DNA of 64,000 nucleotides from Fictibacillus phosphorivorans (GTDB taxonomy: Bacteria; Bacillota; Bacilli; Bacillales; Fictibacillaceae): NCBI RefSeq assembly GCF_007673525.1, contig NZ_VDZU01000001.1, positions 2,492,055-2,556,054 on the forward strand, written 5' to 3'. Numbering within the stretch: the stretch's first letter is position 1; each line of letters begins with the position of its first letter. This document shows positions 19,301-27,999 of this stretch, piece after piece. The notes under the pieces are model-generated. The model ran no database searches. It was not told where the DNA came from and saw only the letters and a program-made list of their open reading frames with translations. The translations under genes were made by a program, and so were the position numbers.

Positions 19301-19826
19301 TGACGATACGCATTCCGCGTCCACCGCCACCCATAGAAGCTTTGATGATGATCGGAAAACCATTGCTCAGAGCAAAGTCTCTCACTTCTGAAAGGCTATT
19401 AACAGGTCCATCACTGCCTGGAATTACAGGGATGTTAGCATCAATAGCCGTTTGTCTAGCTTTGACTTTATCGCCGAAAACATCGAGGTGTTTTTGATTT
19501 GGACCAATAAAAATGATTCCTTCTTCATGACAACGTTCTGCAAATTCTTTGTTTTCCGACAAAAAACCGTATCCTGGATGAACTGCGTCAACACCATTCG
19601 TTTTAGCGATTTCAATAATGCCTTCGATATCAAGATAAGCATCGATCGGTTTCTTACCTTCACCTACAAGATAAGCTTCATCTGCTTTATAGCGATGATA
19701 AGATCCCGTATCTTCTTTTGAATAAATAGCTACTGTTCGTATATCTAGTTCGGTACAAGCTCTGAAAATTCGGATTGCAATTTCTCCTCGGTTTGCTACT
19801 AAGACTTTGCTGATTTTTCTACTCAT
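16383..19826 (-). CDS. pycA: Pyruvate carboxylase
   Basis: Single-chain biotin enzyme (1147 aa) making oxaloacetate from pyruvate, ATP and bicarbonate, the anaplerotic entry to the TCA cycle. Domains in order: biotin carboxylase with ATP-grasp (1 to about 455; MGGGGRGMRI glycine loop, EVNPRVQVEHTITE), carboxyltransferase TIM barrel (about 530-800; TTFRDGHQSLLATR, metal site HLHTHDTSGNG), the PYC allosteric region, and a biotinyl domain with the carrier lysine in AMKMETT at residue 1112. Full family length. It follows ftsW by 22 bp, as in B. subtilis. Confidence 0.98.
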   Translation of the reverse strand: MSRKISKVLVANRGEIAIRIFRACTELDIRTVAIYSKEDTGSYHRYKADEAYLVGEGKKPIDAYLDIEGIIEIAKTNGVDAVHPGYGFLSENKEFAERCHEEGIIFIGPNQKHLDVFGDKVKARQTAIDANIPVIPGSDGPVNSLSEVRDFALSNGFPIIIKASMGGGGRGMRIVRSENSLAESYDRAKSEAKAAFGKDEVYVEKFVENPKHIEVQILGDQEGNLVHLYERDCSVQRRHQKVVEVAPSVSLSDELRHDICESAVSLMEHVGYINAGTVEYLVTPDGKFYFIEVNPRVQVEHTITEMVTGIDIVQSQILIAEGYPLHGKEIGIPKQEDIYCHGYAIQSRVTTEDPSNQFMPDTGKIMAYRSGGGFGVRLDAGNGFQGAIITPYYDSLLVKVSTWALSYEQAASKMLRNLKEFRIRGIKTNIAFLENVVTHQKFLSGDYDTSFIDTSSELFVFPKRKDRGTKMLSYIGATTINGFPGLAKQEKPNFAKPRIPKIKQTESIPNGTKQLLDAEGPEAVARWIKDQKKLLLTDTTFRDGHQSLLATRVRTNDLLHIAEPTARLWPEMFSLEMWGGATFDVSYRFLNEDPWDRLIKLREKAPNVLFQMLLRASNAVGYKNYPDNVVEEFVKKSAMAGIDVFRIFDSLNWVEGMKVAIRAVRETGKIAEAAICYTGDILDPNRTKYDLKYYVNLAKELEAEGAHILAIKDMAGLLKPQAAYDLVSALKEAVDIPIHLHTHDTSGNGIYTYAKAAEAGVDIVDVAVSSMAGQTSQPSANSLYYALAGNERQPDLNIDHVKDLSSYWEDIRKYYSGFESNSAAPDPEVYEHEMPGGQFSNLQQQAKAVGLGDRWDEVKQMYRRVNDMFGDVVKVTPSSKVVGDMALYMVQNNLTEDDVYDRGESLDFPDSVVEFFQGYLGQPYEGFPRELQRIVLKGREPLSVRPGELLEAADFNDIKETLFHKINRQVTSFDVLAYALYPKVFLDREKMYSQFGDISVLDTPTFFYGMKLGEEIEVEIEQGKTLIVKLVSIGEAQNDGSRVLYFELNGQSREIVVIDESAKVTVSAKQKVDPSNPAQIGASMPGTVIKVLVEKGEKVKKGDHLMITEAMKMETTVQAPFDGTVKEISVQNGEGIAAGDLLIELIK

Positions 19827-19848
19827 ACAAGTTCCTCTCCTTTTACCG

Positions 19849-21015
19849 TTACATGATAGCTTTTATCTTTCTGTTTACTTCGGGCTTTCTATCAGGCACT
19901 TTTTTGTTCAGATTTACTTTTGCAGAAATATTTATGAGAATCCCCATCGATGTTAGAAACAACAGAAGGGATGAGCCCCCGTACGAAATAAATGGCAACG
20001 GAACACCAGTAATAGGTAATAACCCAACTGCCGCACCTAGATTGACCACTGTTTGAATACCTATCATTCCAGCGATACCAAAAGCTAATAAACTTGAATA
20101 TGTATCATTACTCTGCATGCCAATATAAAATCCTTTTAAAACGATATACCCTAACAAAGCGATGATCGAAAATACTCCGATAAATCCAAGCTCTTCTGCG
20201 ATGATGGCAATAATAAAATCAGTATGCGGTTCTGGGAGGAATCCATATTTCTGAATGCTTTCACCTAGACCTGATCCTGTCATTCCACCCGCAGCGATTG
20301 AGATATATCCATTCACAAGCTGATATCCGTCGCCAGCAGGATCTTTAAATGGCGCAAAAGCTGCATCAAAACGGGAAAGCTGCTCTGGTGTTAAACGAAG
20401 GAATATTCCTAATCCTACGATACCCGCTAGAGCCGCCATTGAAAAAATATGTTTGAATTTTATTCCGGAGCAAAACAGAATAACTCCAGCAACACCCGAA
20501 ACGATTATGCCTGTCCCTAAGTCTGGCTGCCTTAAAATCAATAGAAACATGATGGCGAAAATTGTTAGTGGCGGGATGACTCCTTTTTTGAAATCTTGCA
20601 TCTTTCCTTGTTTCTTTGAATAGATCGCAGCCAAATAGATAGCTAGGGTCAGCTTAATAAATTCAGCAGGCTGAATACCGATCGGACCTATGTATAACCA
20701 GCTTTTTGCGTTGTTTACTTCTCGTCCGAACAATAATACAAATATCAATATAAGTATAGAAAATACGACGATAGGCATCATTAGTTTTTTATAGATTTGA
20801 ACATTGAATCTCATTGTAAAATACATGAGTCCTATCCCAACTAGCAGAAAGACTAGTTGTCTTGTAAAGAAAAAGCTGCTGCTATAATCGTATTTATTGA
20901 TCGTTACCCCTATACTCGCGCTGTAGATCATGACTAAACCAGCACTGCACAATAATAGTACGGCTACTATCAAAGAATAGTCATAGGGTCTTACTGCTTT
21001 TTTCACGTTGTTCAC
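19849..21015 (-). CDS. ftsW: FtsW/RodA-family lipid II glycosyltransferase
   Basis: SEDS-family polytopic protein (388 aa) polymerising septal peptidoglycan with its partner PBP. About ten hydrophobic segments; SEDS landmarks are visible: SWLYIGPIGIQPAEFIKL, RQPDLGTG, the catalytic-loop region with DFIIAIIAEELGF, and PLPFISYGGSSLL near the C-terminus. Position between ylaN and pycA identifies it as ftsW rather than rodA. The start is GTG 21015 or GTG 21006 (the latter behind AAAGGTGA). Confidence 0.95.
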   Translation of the reverse strand: MNNVKKAVRPYDYSLIVAVLLLCSAGLVMIYSASIGVTINKYDYSSSFFFTRQLVFLLVGIGLMYFTMRFNVQIYKKLMMPIVVFSILILIFVLLFGREVNNAKSWLYIGPIGIQPAEFIKLTLAIYLAAIYSKKQGKMQDFKKGVIPPLTIFAIMFLLILRQPDLGTGIIVSGVAGVILFCSGIKFKHIFSMAALAGIVGLGIFLRLTPEQLSRFDAAFAPFKDPAGDGYQLVNGYISIAAGGMTGSGLGESIQKYGFLPEPHTDFIIAIIAEELGFIGVFSIIALLGYIVLKGFYIGMQSNDTYSSLLAFGIAGMIGIQTVVNLGAAVGLLPITGVPLPFISYGGSSLLLFLTSMGILINISAKVNLNKKVPDRKPEVNRKIKAIM

Positions 21016-21139
21016 CTTTCTCCTCTCTTACGAAATCTTGAAACTGCATCTTTATAATTATTAGATATTGTAACACATAAACCTTTTTTATTTATGAAAC
21101 AACACTACAGCTTCAGCTTCTTATACTATTTCGAAGGAT

Positions 21140-21200
21140 GTGTCGGCTTTTTGATGAACATCCTCTCATAAATGAAAATGACCTCCTGTAAAGCCGGCAC
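21140..21200 (-). other. Inverted repeat in the ftsW leader enclosing a Shine-Dalgarno-like site
   Basis: GTGTCGGCTTT (21140-21150) can pair with AAAGCCGGCAC (21190-21200), 11 bp with one G-T pair. On the minus strand the enclosed segment has CAGGAGGTC (21180-21188) and, 12 bases on, an 18-codon frame beginning ATGAGAGGATG. It lies between the ylaN terminator and ftsW. Could be a leader element or chance. Confidence 0.35.
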
Positions 21201-21260
21201 TTGTTAAAAAGAGTAACTACTCACAAGAAAATGCAAGGAAATGTATGTATATAAAAAAAT

Positions 21261-21287
21261 CCAGTCCAATTTACATTCTCGGACTGG
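21261..21287 (-). terminator. Terminator of ylaN
   Basis: Perfect CCAGTCC/GGACTGG 7-bp stem with a 13-base loop, then ATTTTTTT on the minus strand. Confidence 0.8.
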
Positions 21288-21294
21288 GTGTCGT

Positions 21295-21576
21295 TCATTT
21301 TTTCATTGAGGCATCGTGTAAAGCAGTTAACTGCTTTTCAAGTGATTCTAATAACTTCTTACCTGTCTCTTCTTCGACCAGGTTTAAACGGACTGCAAAA
21401 TCTATTTCACGGGATAAACCAAACATTTGCGTATCCAATACTTCCTCATAGAGGGGACATTGTGGCATTGTTAAGTTTTCCATTTGAACTTCAATTAGTT
21501 TCAGGATTTTGTCTGCATCTGCTTTTAATAGTTCAAATGCCCTTTCCCGATGTCCAGTTGCCATCTCAGCTGACAA
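21295..21576 (-). CDS. ylaN: YlaN family protein (UPF0358)
   Basis: A 93-residue helical protein, near-universal in Bacillales and recognised from [52 protein letters not shown]. In B. subtilis it is essential unless iron is supplied, and in staphylococci YlaN binds iron and modulates Fur; that is family knowledge. Start TTG 21576 has GGAGGG seven bases upstream. Neighbour ftsW downstream agrees with B. subtilis. Confidence 0.95.
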   Translation of the reverse strand: MSAEMATGHRERAFELLKADADKILKLIEVQMENLTMPQCPLYEEVLDTQMFGLSREIDFAVRLNLVEEETGKKLLESLEKQLTALHDASMKK

Positions 21577-21707
21577 TGATCATCCCTCCGTTCAACACGA
21601 TTTCTACCTTTAAATATAAAGGTTTGCATAAAAAAAATCAACATATTACAGTATTCTTATAATCGTGCTATGCTTTTCATAGCGTTTTCAAATTCAAGGA
21701 GGTTTAT

Positions 21708-22211
21708 ATGGAATTCATCGTTGCATTAAACGGAAAAGTAAACTATCCCCTTACATTAGATCCAGGTGTATGGATTTTTGATGATAGAAAAGAGGATTTA
21801 CACACATTGTTCGATTTAGAAAAATCGAAGGAAAACGAGCAAGAAAAATACTTAAGAGAAGTATCTGCACACTGGGATCGCGAATTACAGGAAGGCGCTG
21901 TTCCCCCTTCAGAACAAAAGAAGCAAAGCTCAAAGAGCACTTTGAAAGAAACACTGTTAACAAGTTCATTCGTCATTTCTTTATCTTATTTTATCTATAA
22001 TGCACAACCGCACCCTGACGCTGAAAAAGTTATGATAGAGTCAGGGGACGGTAGCCTTGTAATCACACTTGAAGAAGCTCAAAACGGCTATTTCGCCTTT
22101 TCTAATAATGGAAAACCGCTCAAAGAAGACGGCCCTGTTCATTTTTATTTTGGTGATGGGCGTAACAAAGAAAATCCGATCAAACACATTACAGCCGTAA
22201 CTATTCTTTAA
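21708..22211 (+). CDS. ylaL: YlaL-like conserved protein
   Basis: A 167-residue protein that starts at ATG after AAGGAGGTTTAT. The N-terminus (EFIVALNGKVNYPLTLDPGVWIFDDRK) matches the family at this locus; the middle is charged and the C-terminal part is a mixed domain. No signal peptide; a moderately hydrophobic stretch lies at about 83-98. I call it YlaL from its place between ylaN and ylaK and its opposite strand; the glutaminase gene ylaM that B. subtilis has here is missing. Function unknown. Confidence 0.72.
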   Translation: MEFIVALNGKVNYPLTLDPGVWIFDDRKEDLHTLFDLEKSKENEQEKYLREVSAHWDRELQEGAVPPSEQKKQSSKSTLKETLLTSSFVISLSYFIYNAQPHPDAEKVMIESGDGSLVITLEEAQNGYFAFSNNGKPLKEDGPVHFYFGDGRNKENPIKHITAVTIL

Positions 22212-22222
22212 TTGAAAATACA

Positions 22223-22253
22223 GACAGCTCATATATGGGCTGTCTTTTTTTTA
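22223..22253 (+). terminator. Terminator of ylaL
   Basis: AGACAGC ... GCTGTCT stem extended by a CATATATG core, followed by eight T on the plus strand. Confidence 0.85.
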
Positions 22254-22270
22254 CTCATCATTCACATTAT

Positions 22271-23605
22271 CTATAATAGGTCAGCTGCTATTTGAGCTAG
22301 AGATGAACGTTCACCTTTTTCTAAACGAACATGACCACTCAGCGCTTGATCTTTAAACTTCTCTACTACATACGTTAATCCATTCGTAAACTCATCAAGA
22401 TAAGGGTGATCAATCTGTTGAGGATCTCCTAAAAGAACGATCTTACTGCCTTCTCCTACCCGCGTTAAGATGGTCTTCACTTCATGTTTTGTTAAATTTT
22501 GTGCTTCATCAATAATGATAAATTGGTCTGGCAGACTTCGTCCTCGGATATAAGTCAGGGCTTCAACATGAATAGAACCAATTCCAGCCAGGATCTTTTC
22601 GAGTTCTCCAGATTTTTTAGTATTAAATAAATATTCTAAGTTGTCATAGACCGGCTGCATCCACGGTTTCAATTTTTCTTCCTTTTCACCAGGCAAGTAT
22701 CCAATATCTTTCCCGACCGGAACGATCGGACGAGCGATAAAGAGTTTTATATAATCCTTTAAATCTTCTGTTTGAAGCAGTGCTGCTGCGAGAGTAATCA
22801 GTGTTTTCCCTGTTCCAGCTTTACCGATCAGCGTCACGAGGGGTAAATCTTTTCTGAGAAGTAACTCAAAGGCCATCTTTTGCTGAACATTTCTTGCCCG
22901 AATTCCCCATATTTGTTCTGAATCATATCTAAGCGGCTTCAACGTCTTACCGTTTTCATCGACTTTTCCAAGAGCAGAAACCGATGATCTGAACACATCT
23001 TTTAAGATTACAAATTGATGAGGATGGAAAGAGTGACCTGTCAACTCGATCAGTTGAAGTTCATTTTTTTCGTAAAATTTATTTAATAGATCACCTTGTA
23101 CATATATTTCTTTGTAACCTGTGTACGTTTGATCATTCTTGTCTATAACTCGATCGCTCAGAAAATCTTCAGCTTCAATTCCAAGTGCGTCTGCTTTTAC
23201 ACGAACGAGCACATCTTTTGAGACAAGTATCACTTTGATGCCGCTTTTCTTTTCTTCTTCTTCCTGTTTAAGGTTTAGAGTTACAGCGAGTATTCGATTA
23301 TCGTTCGTTTGTTCAACAAAGGTTTCCTGAAGTCTTTTGAAGGATTTATGATTGAGTTCTACACGAAGGGTACCCCCATTTTCAAGCGGAACTCCTTTAT
23401 GAAGCTGTCCTTTTTGTCTGACTCTATCGATCAGACGAGAAACCTCACGTGCATTTCTTCCAATTTCGTCCATATAACGTTTTTTTGAATCCACTTCTTC
23501 TAACACGACTGCAGGAATGATTACTTCACTATCTCCAAAAGATTGTATGGAATACGGATCCTGCAACAGTACGTTCGTATCTAGGACGTATCGTTTATTC
23601 AACAT
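22271..23605 (-). CDS. ylaK: PIN-PhoH family ATPase/ribonuclease YlaK
   Basis: A 444-residue two-domain protein: an N-terminal PIN nuclease-like domain (DTNVLLQDP at 9-17, EEVDSKKRYMDEIGRNARE, NDNRIL) and a C-terminal PhoH P-loop ATPase domain with Walker A GKAGTGKT, Walker B FIIIDEAQN and GDPQQIDHP. PIN-PhoH (PhoH2-type) proteins couple RNA unwinding and cleavage in other bacteria; that role is inferred. Start ATG 23605 with AGGAGG just upstream. Confidence 0.93.
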   Translation of the reverse strand: MLNKRYVLDTNVLLQDPYSIQSFGDSEVIIPAVVLEEVDSKKRYMDEIGRNAREVSRLIDRVRQKGQLHKGVPLENGGTLRVELNHKSFKRLQETFVEQTNDNRILAVTLNLKQEEEEKKSGIKVILVSKDVLVRVKADALGIEAEDFLSDRVIDKNDQTYTGYKEIYVQGDLLNKFYEKNELQLIELTGHSFHPHQFVILKDVFRSSVSALGKVDENGKTLKPLRYDSEQIWGIRARNVQQKMAFELLLRKDLPLVTLIGKAGTGKTLITLAAALLQTEDLKDYIKLFIARPIVPVGKDIGYLPGEKEEKLKPWMQPVYDNLEYLFNTKKSGELEKILAGIGSIHVEALTYIRGRSLPDQFIIIDEAQNLTKHEVKTILTRVGEGSKIVLLGDPQQIDHPYLDEFTNGLTYVVEKFKDQALSGHVRLEKGERSSLAQIAADLL

Positions 23606-23739
23606 TCAGCCTCCTGACTTAATGTGTTCTAGAGATCGTTATTTAAGCATGTTTATGGACTGCCTATTAAAAATGTATGTACAAAGGAATAAAGTTAGAA
23701 GAATGTACAAAAAATAACGAAAATGAACTGGAAGGATGA

Positions 23740-24375
23740 ATGTCATTGAAAATATTTCGAATCGTAGCCGTTCTTAGTGCAATATTCGTACTTTTTGGCT
23801 GCATGAACAATAATAATGATAATGCTCAAAATGACCAGAACACTCCTAGGCTTACAAAAGTTAACCAAACCGCAAACAGCAAAAAGCCTCACCAACCAAA
23901 AGGCTCTCAAGAGATATCGAGGCACCTAGTAGGATTAGCTACTGGAATTCCCGGTGTAAAGGATGCTACAGCTGTTGTATTAGGTCCTTATGCCGTAGTA
24001 GGGATTGATGTAGATCGAAAGCTTGATAATTCTAAAGTTGGATCGATCAAGTATTCAGTTGCTGAATCATTGAAAAATGATCCTAACGGAAAGAATGCTC
24101 TCGTTACAGCTGATCCTGATACAGTAGAAAGACTTCGTCAGATGGGTAAGCAAATCCGTCAAGGTCATCCGATCGGCGGAATTATGAAAGAGCTAGCAGG
24201 TATTGTTGGAAGATTAATGCCACAAGTACCTCATAGCATACAGACGAAAAAGCCGTCTCCAACGGAAACAAATGATAGCCAATTATCAAAAAGAGAACAA
24301 CAAGAGCTTAAAAACCAACAACAAAAACAAGAAAAATCAGATAAAAATCAGCCTCAAAGATTGAATGAAACGTGA
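23740..24375 (+). CDS. ylaJ: YhcN/YlaJ family sporulation lipoprotein
   Basis: A 211-residue lipoprotein: signal peptide with lipobox IFVLFGC (Cys 21), an Asn-rich linker, the YhcN/YlaJ domain (about 60-165; GLATGIPGVKDATAVVLGPYAVVGIDVD), and a Lys/Gln-rich low-complexity C-terminus. Family members sit in the spore inner membrane and are made in the forespore under sigma-G. Start is ATG 23740 or TTG 23746; the latter has the better spacing from GAAGGA. Divergent from ylaK. Confidence 0.92.
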   Translation: MSLKIFRIVAVLSAIFVLFGCMNNNNDNAQNDQNTPRLTKVNQTANSKKPHQPKGSQEISRHLVGLATGIPGVKDATAVVLGPYAVVGIDVDRKLDNSKVGSIKYSVAESLKNDPNGKNALVTADPDTVERLRQMGKQIRQGHPIGGIMKELAGIVGRLMPQVPHSIQTKKPSPTETNDSQLSKREQQELKNQQQKQEKSDKNQPQRLNET

Positions 24376-24390
24376 TTTTTGAGAAATAGA

Positions 24391-24425
24391 AAGACTCATG
24401 ACGCCTAGCTCATGAGTCTTTTTTA
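24391..24425 (+). terminator. Terminator of ylaJ
   Basis: AAGACTCATGA/TCATGAGTCTT, 11-bp perfect stem with an 8-base loop and T run. Confidence 0.9.
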
Positions 24426-24426
24426 C

Positions 24427-24597
24427 TCGTTAACTATGGGGTTTTGTCGAAAATCGGATAAAAAATTTTATACTCGTAATTAATTCGAATTACCTCGTAA
24501 TTATGTCAGCTTTCTTCGGATAAAATACACATTACCTCGTTTAAAACGATGTGTGTTCGCTAATGAATGACACTCCGCTAATTTTGTTCACCTGAGA
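24427..24597. repeat. Degenerate 20-21 bp periodic array between ylaJ and ylaI
   Basis: The otherwise empty 300-bp gap has TCG at 24427, 24447, 24474, 24495, 24516, 24537 and 24557 (steps 20, 27, 21, 21, 21, 20). Units share TCG, an A-rich block and often a closing TTACC, e.g. TCGTAATTAATTCGAATTACC. No open frame runs through it. Confidence 0.75.
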
Positions 24598-24719
24598 ATT
24601 ACGAATACTACTTTTTCTTAAAAAATCTCTTTTACATTACTCTCTACTCGCATACCAAGCATCGTTCATTTAATTTTCCAATTTCTTTATGGTATACTGT
24701 TTGAAAGAGGTGAAATACG

Positions 24720-24920
24720 ATGCGTGTAAAATGCGTATTATGCGATACGATCGAAGTTATTGAAAATGAATGCTCCCTAGCAAAAAAACTAAGAAACCGT
24801 CCTATACACACGTTTATGTGCGAATCTTGCAGAGAACGCATAACGCGAAAAACCGCGGAGCGTGAAGCTACCGGTAATTTCACATTATATCGAAGCCCGG
24901 ATACAAACAATGATTGGTAA
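24720..24920 (+). CDS. ylaI: YlaI, small zinc-ribbon-like protein (DUF2197)
   Basis: A 66-residue protein with two CxxC knuckles, CVLC (5-8) and CESC (34-37), the pattern of a zinc ribbon; the basic C-terminal half suits nucleic-acid contact, but that is inference. The family (DUF2197) is conserved in bacilli at this place. It begins at ATG after GAGGTG and overlaps the start of the next gene by 11 bases. Confidence 0.88.
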   Translation: MRVKCVLCDTIEVIENECSLAKKLRNRPIHTFMCESCRERITRKTAEREATGNFTLYRSPDTNNDW

Positions 24921-25356
24921 TAACATAAGGATTATTCCATGGATTTTATTTGGTAGCATCGCCGGCATTCTGCTGGCTTGTTTTTTTTACATTCCAGAAG
25001 TACTTTTTGGAATAAATCTTTACACATTTCTATTAAATATTGATTTCCTGCCTCTTCCCGATTCCGTTCTCTATAATGAGCCTTTTCAGTTTGTCCTTCA
25101 TATCATCATTGCGATCTTCCTTATCGCTTTTGTAGATGTTATTTGCAAAGTTTATAACCATCCTTATCAGATCTCTTTGATCATTAACGGAATCATGTCT
25201 TTCACGTTTTTCCCTCTTTACCACTTAGCTGTTGAAAAACCATTTTCAGCCCCACTAACGTTACCTTTTCTCATTTGGCTGATCGGCCATATACTCTTTG
25301 CGATCATCATTGCTTTTTTCGTTAAACGATTGAACAAAAAAAGGAGTACTGATTAA
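24910..25356 (+). CDS. Hypothetical membrane protein, four hydrophobic segments
   Basis: A 148-residue protein with about four membrane helices (near 8-26, 53-72, 84-100, 113-135) and a short basic tail. I do not recognise the family. The ATG at 24910 lies inside the end of ylaI, so the two are probably translated from one message; an earlier in-frame ATG at 24862 would lie deep in ylaI. Its stop is inside a palindromic terminator shared with the convergent gene. Confidence 0.7.
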   Translation: MIGNNIRIIPWILFGSIAGILLACFFYIPEVLFGINLYTFLLNIDFLPLPDSVLYNEPFQFVLHIIIAIFLIAFVDVICKVYNHPYQISLIINGIMSFTFFPLYHLAVEKPFSAPLTLPFLIWLIGHILFAIIIAFFVKRLNKKRSTD

Positions 25357-25366
25357 TCAGTACTCC
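25343..25366. terminator. Palindromic terminator embedded in two convergent gene ends
   Basis: A 24-base perfect palindrome (GGAGTACTGATT and its complement) covers the stop codons of both the 24910-25356 and 25357-25635 genes; seven T follow on the minus strand. Confidence 0.85.
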
Positions 25367-25635
25367 TCGTTAAATCTTGGTTCACTTTGAATTCCTTCGT
25401 ATAAAGCATCGATGCTGTCGATAAAAAACTTTTCAGTGTTTTCTTTACCGTTCACATCATACATTACGATGTAAAACGGACCTGAAGTCGTTACTGCAGA
25501 AATGTTCACATGATGATCTTCTGTAAGAATCTCAGTGAAAAATTCAAAAGTCTCCTTAGCTGCTAGATCATGGGGTCTTTCTTCATGTACTTTTTTAATG
25601 CTCAACCAATTAGATAGAGCGTCAACAAGCTGCAT
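25357..25635 (-). CDS. Conserved hypothetical protein
   Basis: A 92-residue soluble protein with a strong AGGGGG ribosome site before its ATG. It opens with MQLVDALSNWLSIKKVHEE and has a beta-rich middle (SAVTTSGPFYIVMYDV). I recognise it only as a small bacillus protein next to ylaH, not by function. It lies 13 bp downstream of the ylaH-like gene and is likely co-transcribed with it. Confidence 0.75.
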   Translation of the reverse strand: MQLVDALSNWLSIKKVHEERPHDLAAKETFEFFTEILTEDHHVNISAVTTSGPFYIVMYDVNGKENTEKFFIDSIDALYEGIQSEPRFNEEY

Positions 25636-25648
25636 AACGAACCCCCTA

Positions 25649-25957
25649 TCAGCTTTTTTCTTTCTTGCTCTGATGAAGCCGGACCTTATAGATGATTAAA
25701 ATGAGTGCGGCTACCATTAATCCTTCAGCGACCGGCAAACCGATACCGAAAAATGCTAGTGGCAAACATCCGATAATCAAAAACAAATAAATCACTACCG
25801 CTTTTAACGGCGGTAGTTTTTTTGCAAATCCTAACTTAAAAACAATGATGCTTAACACTGTTATGATGAGATATAACAGCAGAAAAGCTCTGACAGGGTC
25901 ATTCTCAATCCCTAGCAGCAATGCCATGGAGGACGAATCTTCCCCTGTCGCTTTCAT
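25649..25957 (-). CDS. ylaH: YlaH-like membrane protein
   Basis: A 102-residue integral membrane protein with three hydrophobic segments (about 19-40, 47-67, 69-88) and a basic C-terminus (KVRLHQSKKEKS). The ylaH family is known only as a hypothetical. The ATG at 25957 has GGAGGA nine bases upstream, better than GTG codons further up. It follows typA in the same direction. Confidence 0.85.
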   Translation of the reverse strand: MKATGEDSSSMALLLGIENDPVRAFLLLYLIITVLSIIVFKLGFAKKLPPLKAVVIYLFLIIGCLPLAFFGIGLPVAEGLMVAALILIIYKVRLHQSKKEKS

Positions 25958-26011
25958 GATTTCTTGTTCCTCCACGATTCCCACTCCCGATCGTTTTGTT
26001 AAGAAATATGT

Positions 26012-27847
26012 TTAGCCTTGAGCAAGTTTCTTTTTCTTTTCTACTCTTTCACGCTCGTTCTTATCAAGTACTTTCTTACGAAGACGGATGCTTTCAGGTG
26101 TTACTTCGCAATACTCGTCATCGTTCAAGTATTCTAATGCTTCTTCTAGTGACATGATACGAGGCTTCTTCATGCTTACTGTTTGGTCTTTGTTCGCAGA
26201 ACGCATGTTAGTCATCTGCTTTACTTTTACGATGTTAACTGTAATGTCATTCTCACGAGTATGTTCCCCAACGATCATACCCATGTATACTTCTGTTCCT
26301 GGCTCAATAAAGATCGTACCACGGTCTTCAACACCCATGATTCCGTATTGAGAAGCTTTCCCGTTTTCCATTGAAACGAGTACACCTTGACGACGTCCAC
26401 CAACGTTTCCAGCAAACATTGGCTGATAGCTATCGAACGTGTGGTTTAAGATTCCGTAACCGCGTGTTTGTGTTAAGAACTCAGTTGTGTAACCGATCAA
26501 ACCACGAGCAGGTACCATGAATTCAAGACGCACTTGCCCAGAACCATTGTTCACCATGTTCTTCATTTCACCTTTACGGTCTCCTAAAGATTCCATGATC
26601 GCACCTGTGTACTCTTCAGGAATGTCAATTTGTACATGTTCAACTGGCTCACATTTTACGCCATCGATTTCACGAACGATTACTTCAGGTTTTGATACTT
26701 GAAGTTCGAATCCTTCACGGCGAAGATTTTCAATCAAGATTGAAAGGTGAAGCTCACCACGACCAGAAACTGTCCAAACATCCGGAGAATCCGTGTTTTC
26801 AACACGAAGACTTACGTCTGTTTCAAGCTCTGACATCAAGCGCTCTTCAATTTTACGGCTCGTTACATATTTACCTTCACGACCAGCGAAAGGTGAGTTG
26901 TTAACTAAGAAAGTCATCTTCAAAGTTGGCTCATCGATACGAAGAACAGGAAGCGCTTCTTCTTGACCTTCAGGACATACTGTTTCCCCAACATTGATTT
27001 CTTCCATTCCAGAAACGGCGATCAAGTCTCCCGCTTTTGCTTCGTTGATCTCGATACGCTTTAATCCTAAGAAACCAAACAGCTTTGTAACACGGAACTT
27101 TTTAACTGATCCATCAAGTTTCATTAATGAAACGGCTTGACCTACTTTGATCGTTCCACGGAATACACGGCCAATACCAATACGTCCAAGGTAGTCGTTA
27201 TAATCAAGCATCGTAACTTGGAACTGAAGTGGCTCACCACTGTTATCTTCTGGTGCAGGAATCGTGTCAATAATCGTATCAAGAAGAGCTGTCATATCTT
27301 CATCTTGCTTGCTTGGGTCCATTGAAGCAGTCCCTTTAAGTGCAGATGCATAAACAACAGGGAATTCTAATTGATCTTCTTCAGCACCTAGTTCAATGAA
27401 TAGATCGATTACTTCATCTACTACTTCTTCAGGGCGTGCAAAGTCACGGTCAATTTTGTTTACAACTACGATTGGCGTTAACTTTTGCTCAAGCGCTTTT
27501 TTCAAAACGAAACGCGTTTGCGGCATACAACCTTCATATGCATCTACAACAAGTAGAACACCATCAACCATTTTCATGATACGTTCTACTTCACCACCGA
27601 AATCAGCATGTCCTGGCGTGTCCATGATGTTAATGCGTTTCTCGTTATAGTTAATCGCTGTATTTTTAGCTAGAATTGTAATTCCGCGCTCACGTTCTAG
27701 AGCATTGGAATCCATAGCACGTTCATTAACTTGTTCATTGTCACGGAAAGTTCCTGACTGATGTAGCAATTTGTCCACCAATGTCGTTTTACCATGGTCA
27801 ACGTGGGCAATAATTGCTATATTGCGTAAATCATCTCTTCTATTCAA
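26012..27847 (-). CDS. typA: Translational GTPase TypA/BipA
   Basis: Ribosome-associated GTPase (611 aa, full family length) involved in 50S assembly and stress growth. GTPase motifs: [10 protein letters not shown] (G1, residues 14-23), RGITI (G2), [10 protein letters not shown] (G3), NKIDR (G4) and the SALKG-like G5; then domains II, III, V and the C-terminal BipA domain. Start TTG 27847 behind AAGGAG. This is ylaG of B. subtilis, divergent from ylaF as there. Confidence 0.97.
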   Translation of the reverse strand: MNRRDDLRNIAIIAHVDHGKTTLVDKLLHQSGTFRDNEQVNERAMDSNALERERGITILAKNTAINYNEKRINIMDTPGHADFGGEVERIMKMVDGVLLVVDAYEGCMPQTRFVLKKALEQKLTPIVVVNKIDRDFARPEEVVDEVIDLFIELGAEEDQLEFPVVYASALKGTASMDPSKQDEDMTALLDTIIDTIPAPEDNSGEPLQFQVTMLDYNDYLGRIGIGRVFRGTIKVGQAVSLMKLDGSVKKFRVTKLFGFLGLKRIEINEAKAGDLIAVSGMEEINVGETVCPEGQEEALPVLRIDEPTLKMTFLVNNSPFAGREGKYVTSRKIEERLMSELETDVSLRVENTDSPDVWTVSGRGELHLSILIENLRREGFELQVSKPEVIVREIDGVKCEPVEHVQIDIPEEYTGAIMESLGDRKGEMKNMVNNGSGQVRLEFMVPARGLIGYTTEFLTQTRGYGILNHTFDSYQPMFAGNVGGRRQGVLVSMENGKASQYGIMGVEDRGTIFIEPGTEVYMGMIVGEHTRENDITVNIVKVKQMTNMRSANKDQTVSMKKPRIMSLEEALEYLNDDEYCEVTPESIRLRKKVLDKNERERVEKKKKLAQG

Positions 27848-27999
27848 ATGTATTCTCTCCTTATATCCTATCTCTTTTTCTTATCATTTTTTGTTCAACT
27901 CGACTATTATATCACAAATTTACAGAAAGGCTTTTTCTTTTTATGTAAATTCGGTACACTTAATACAGTATAGACAAGTTTTTGGCTTTGGAGGTCATC

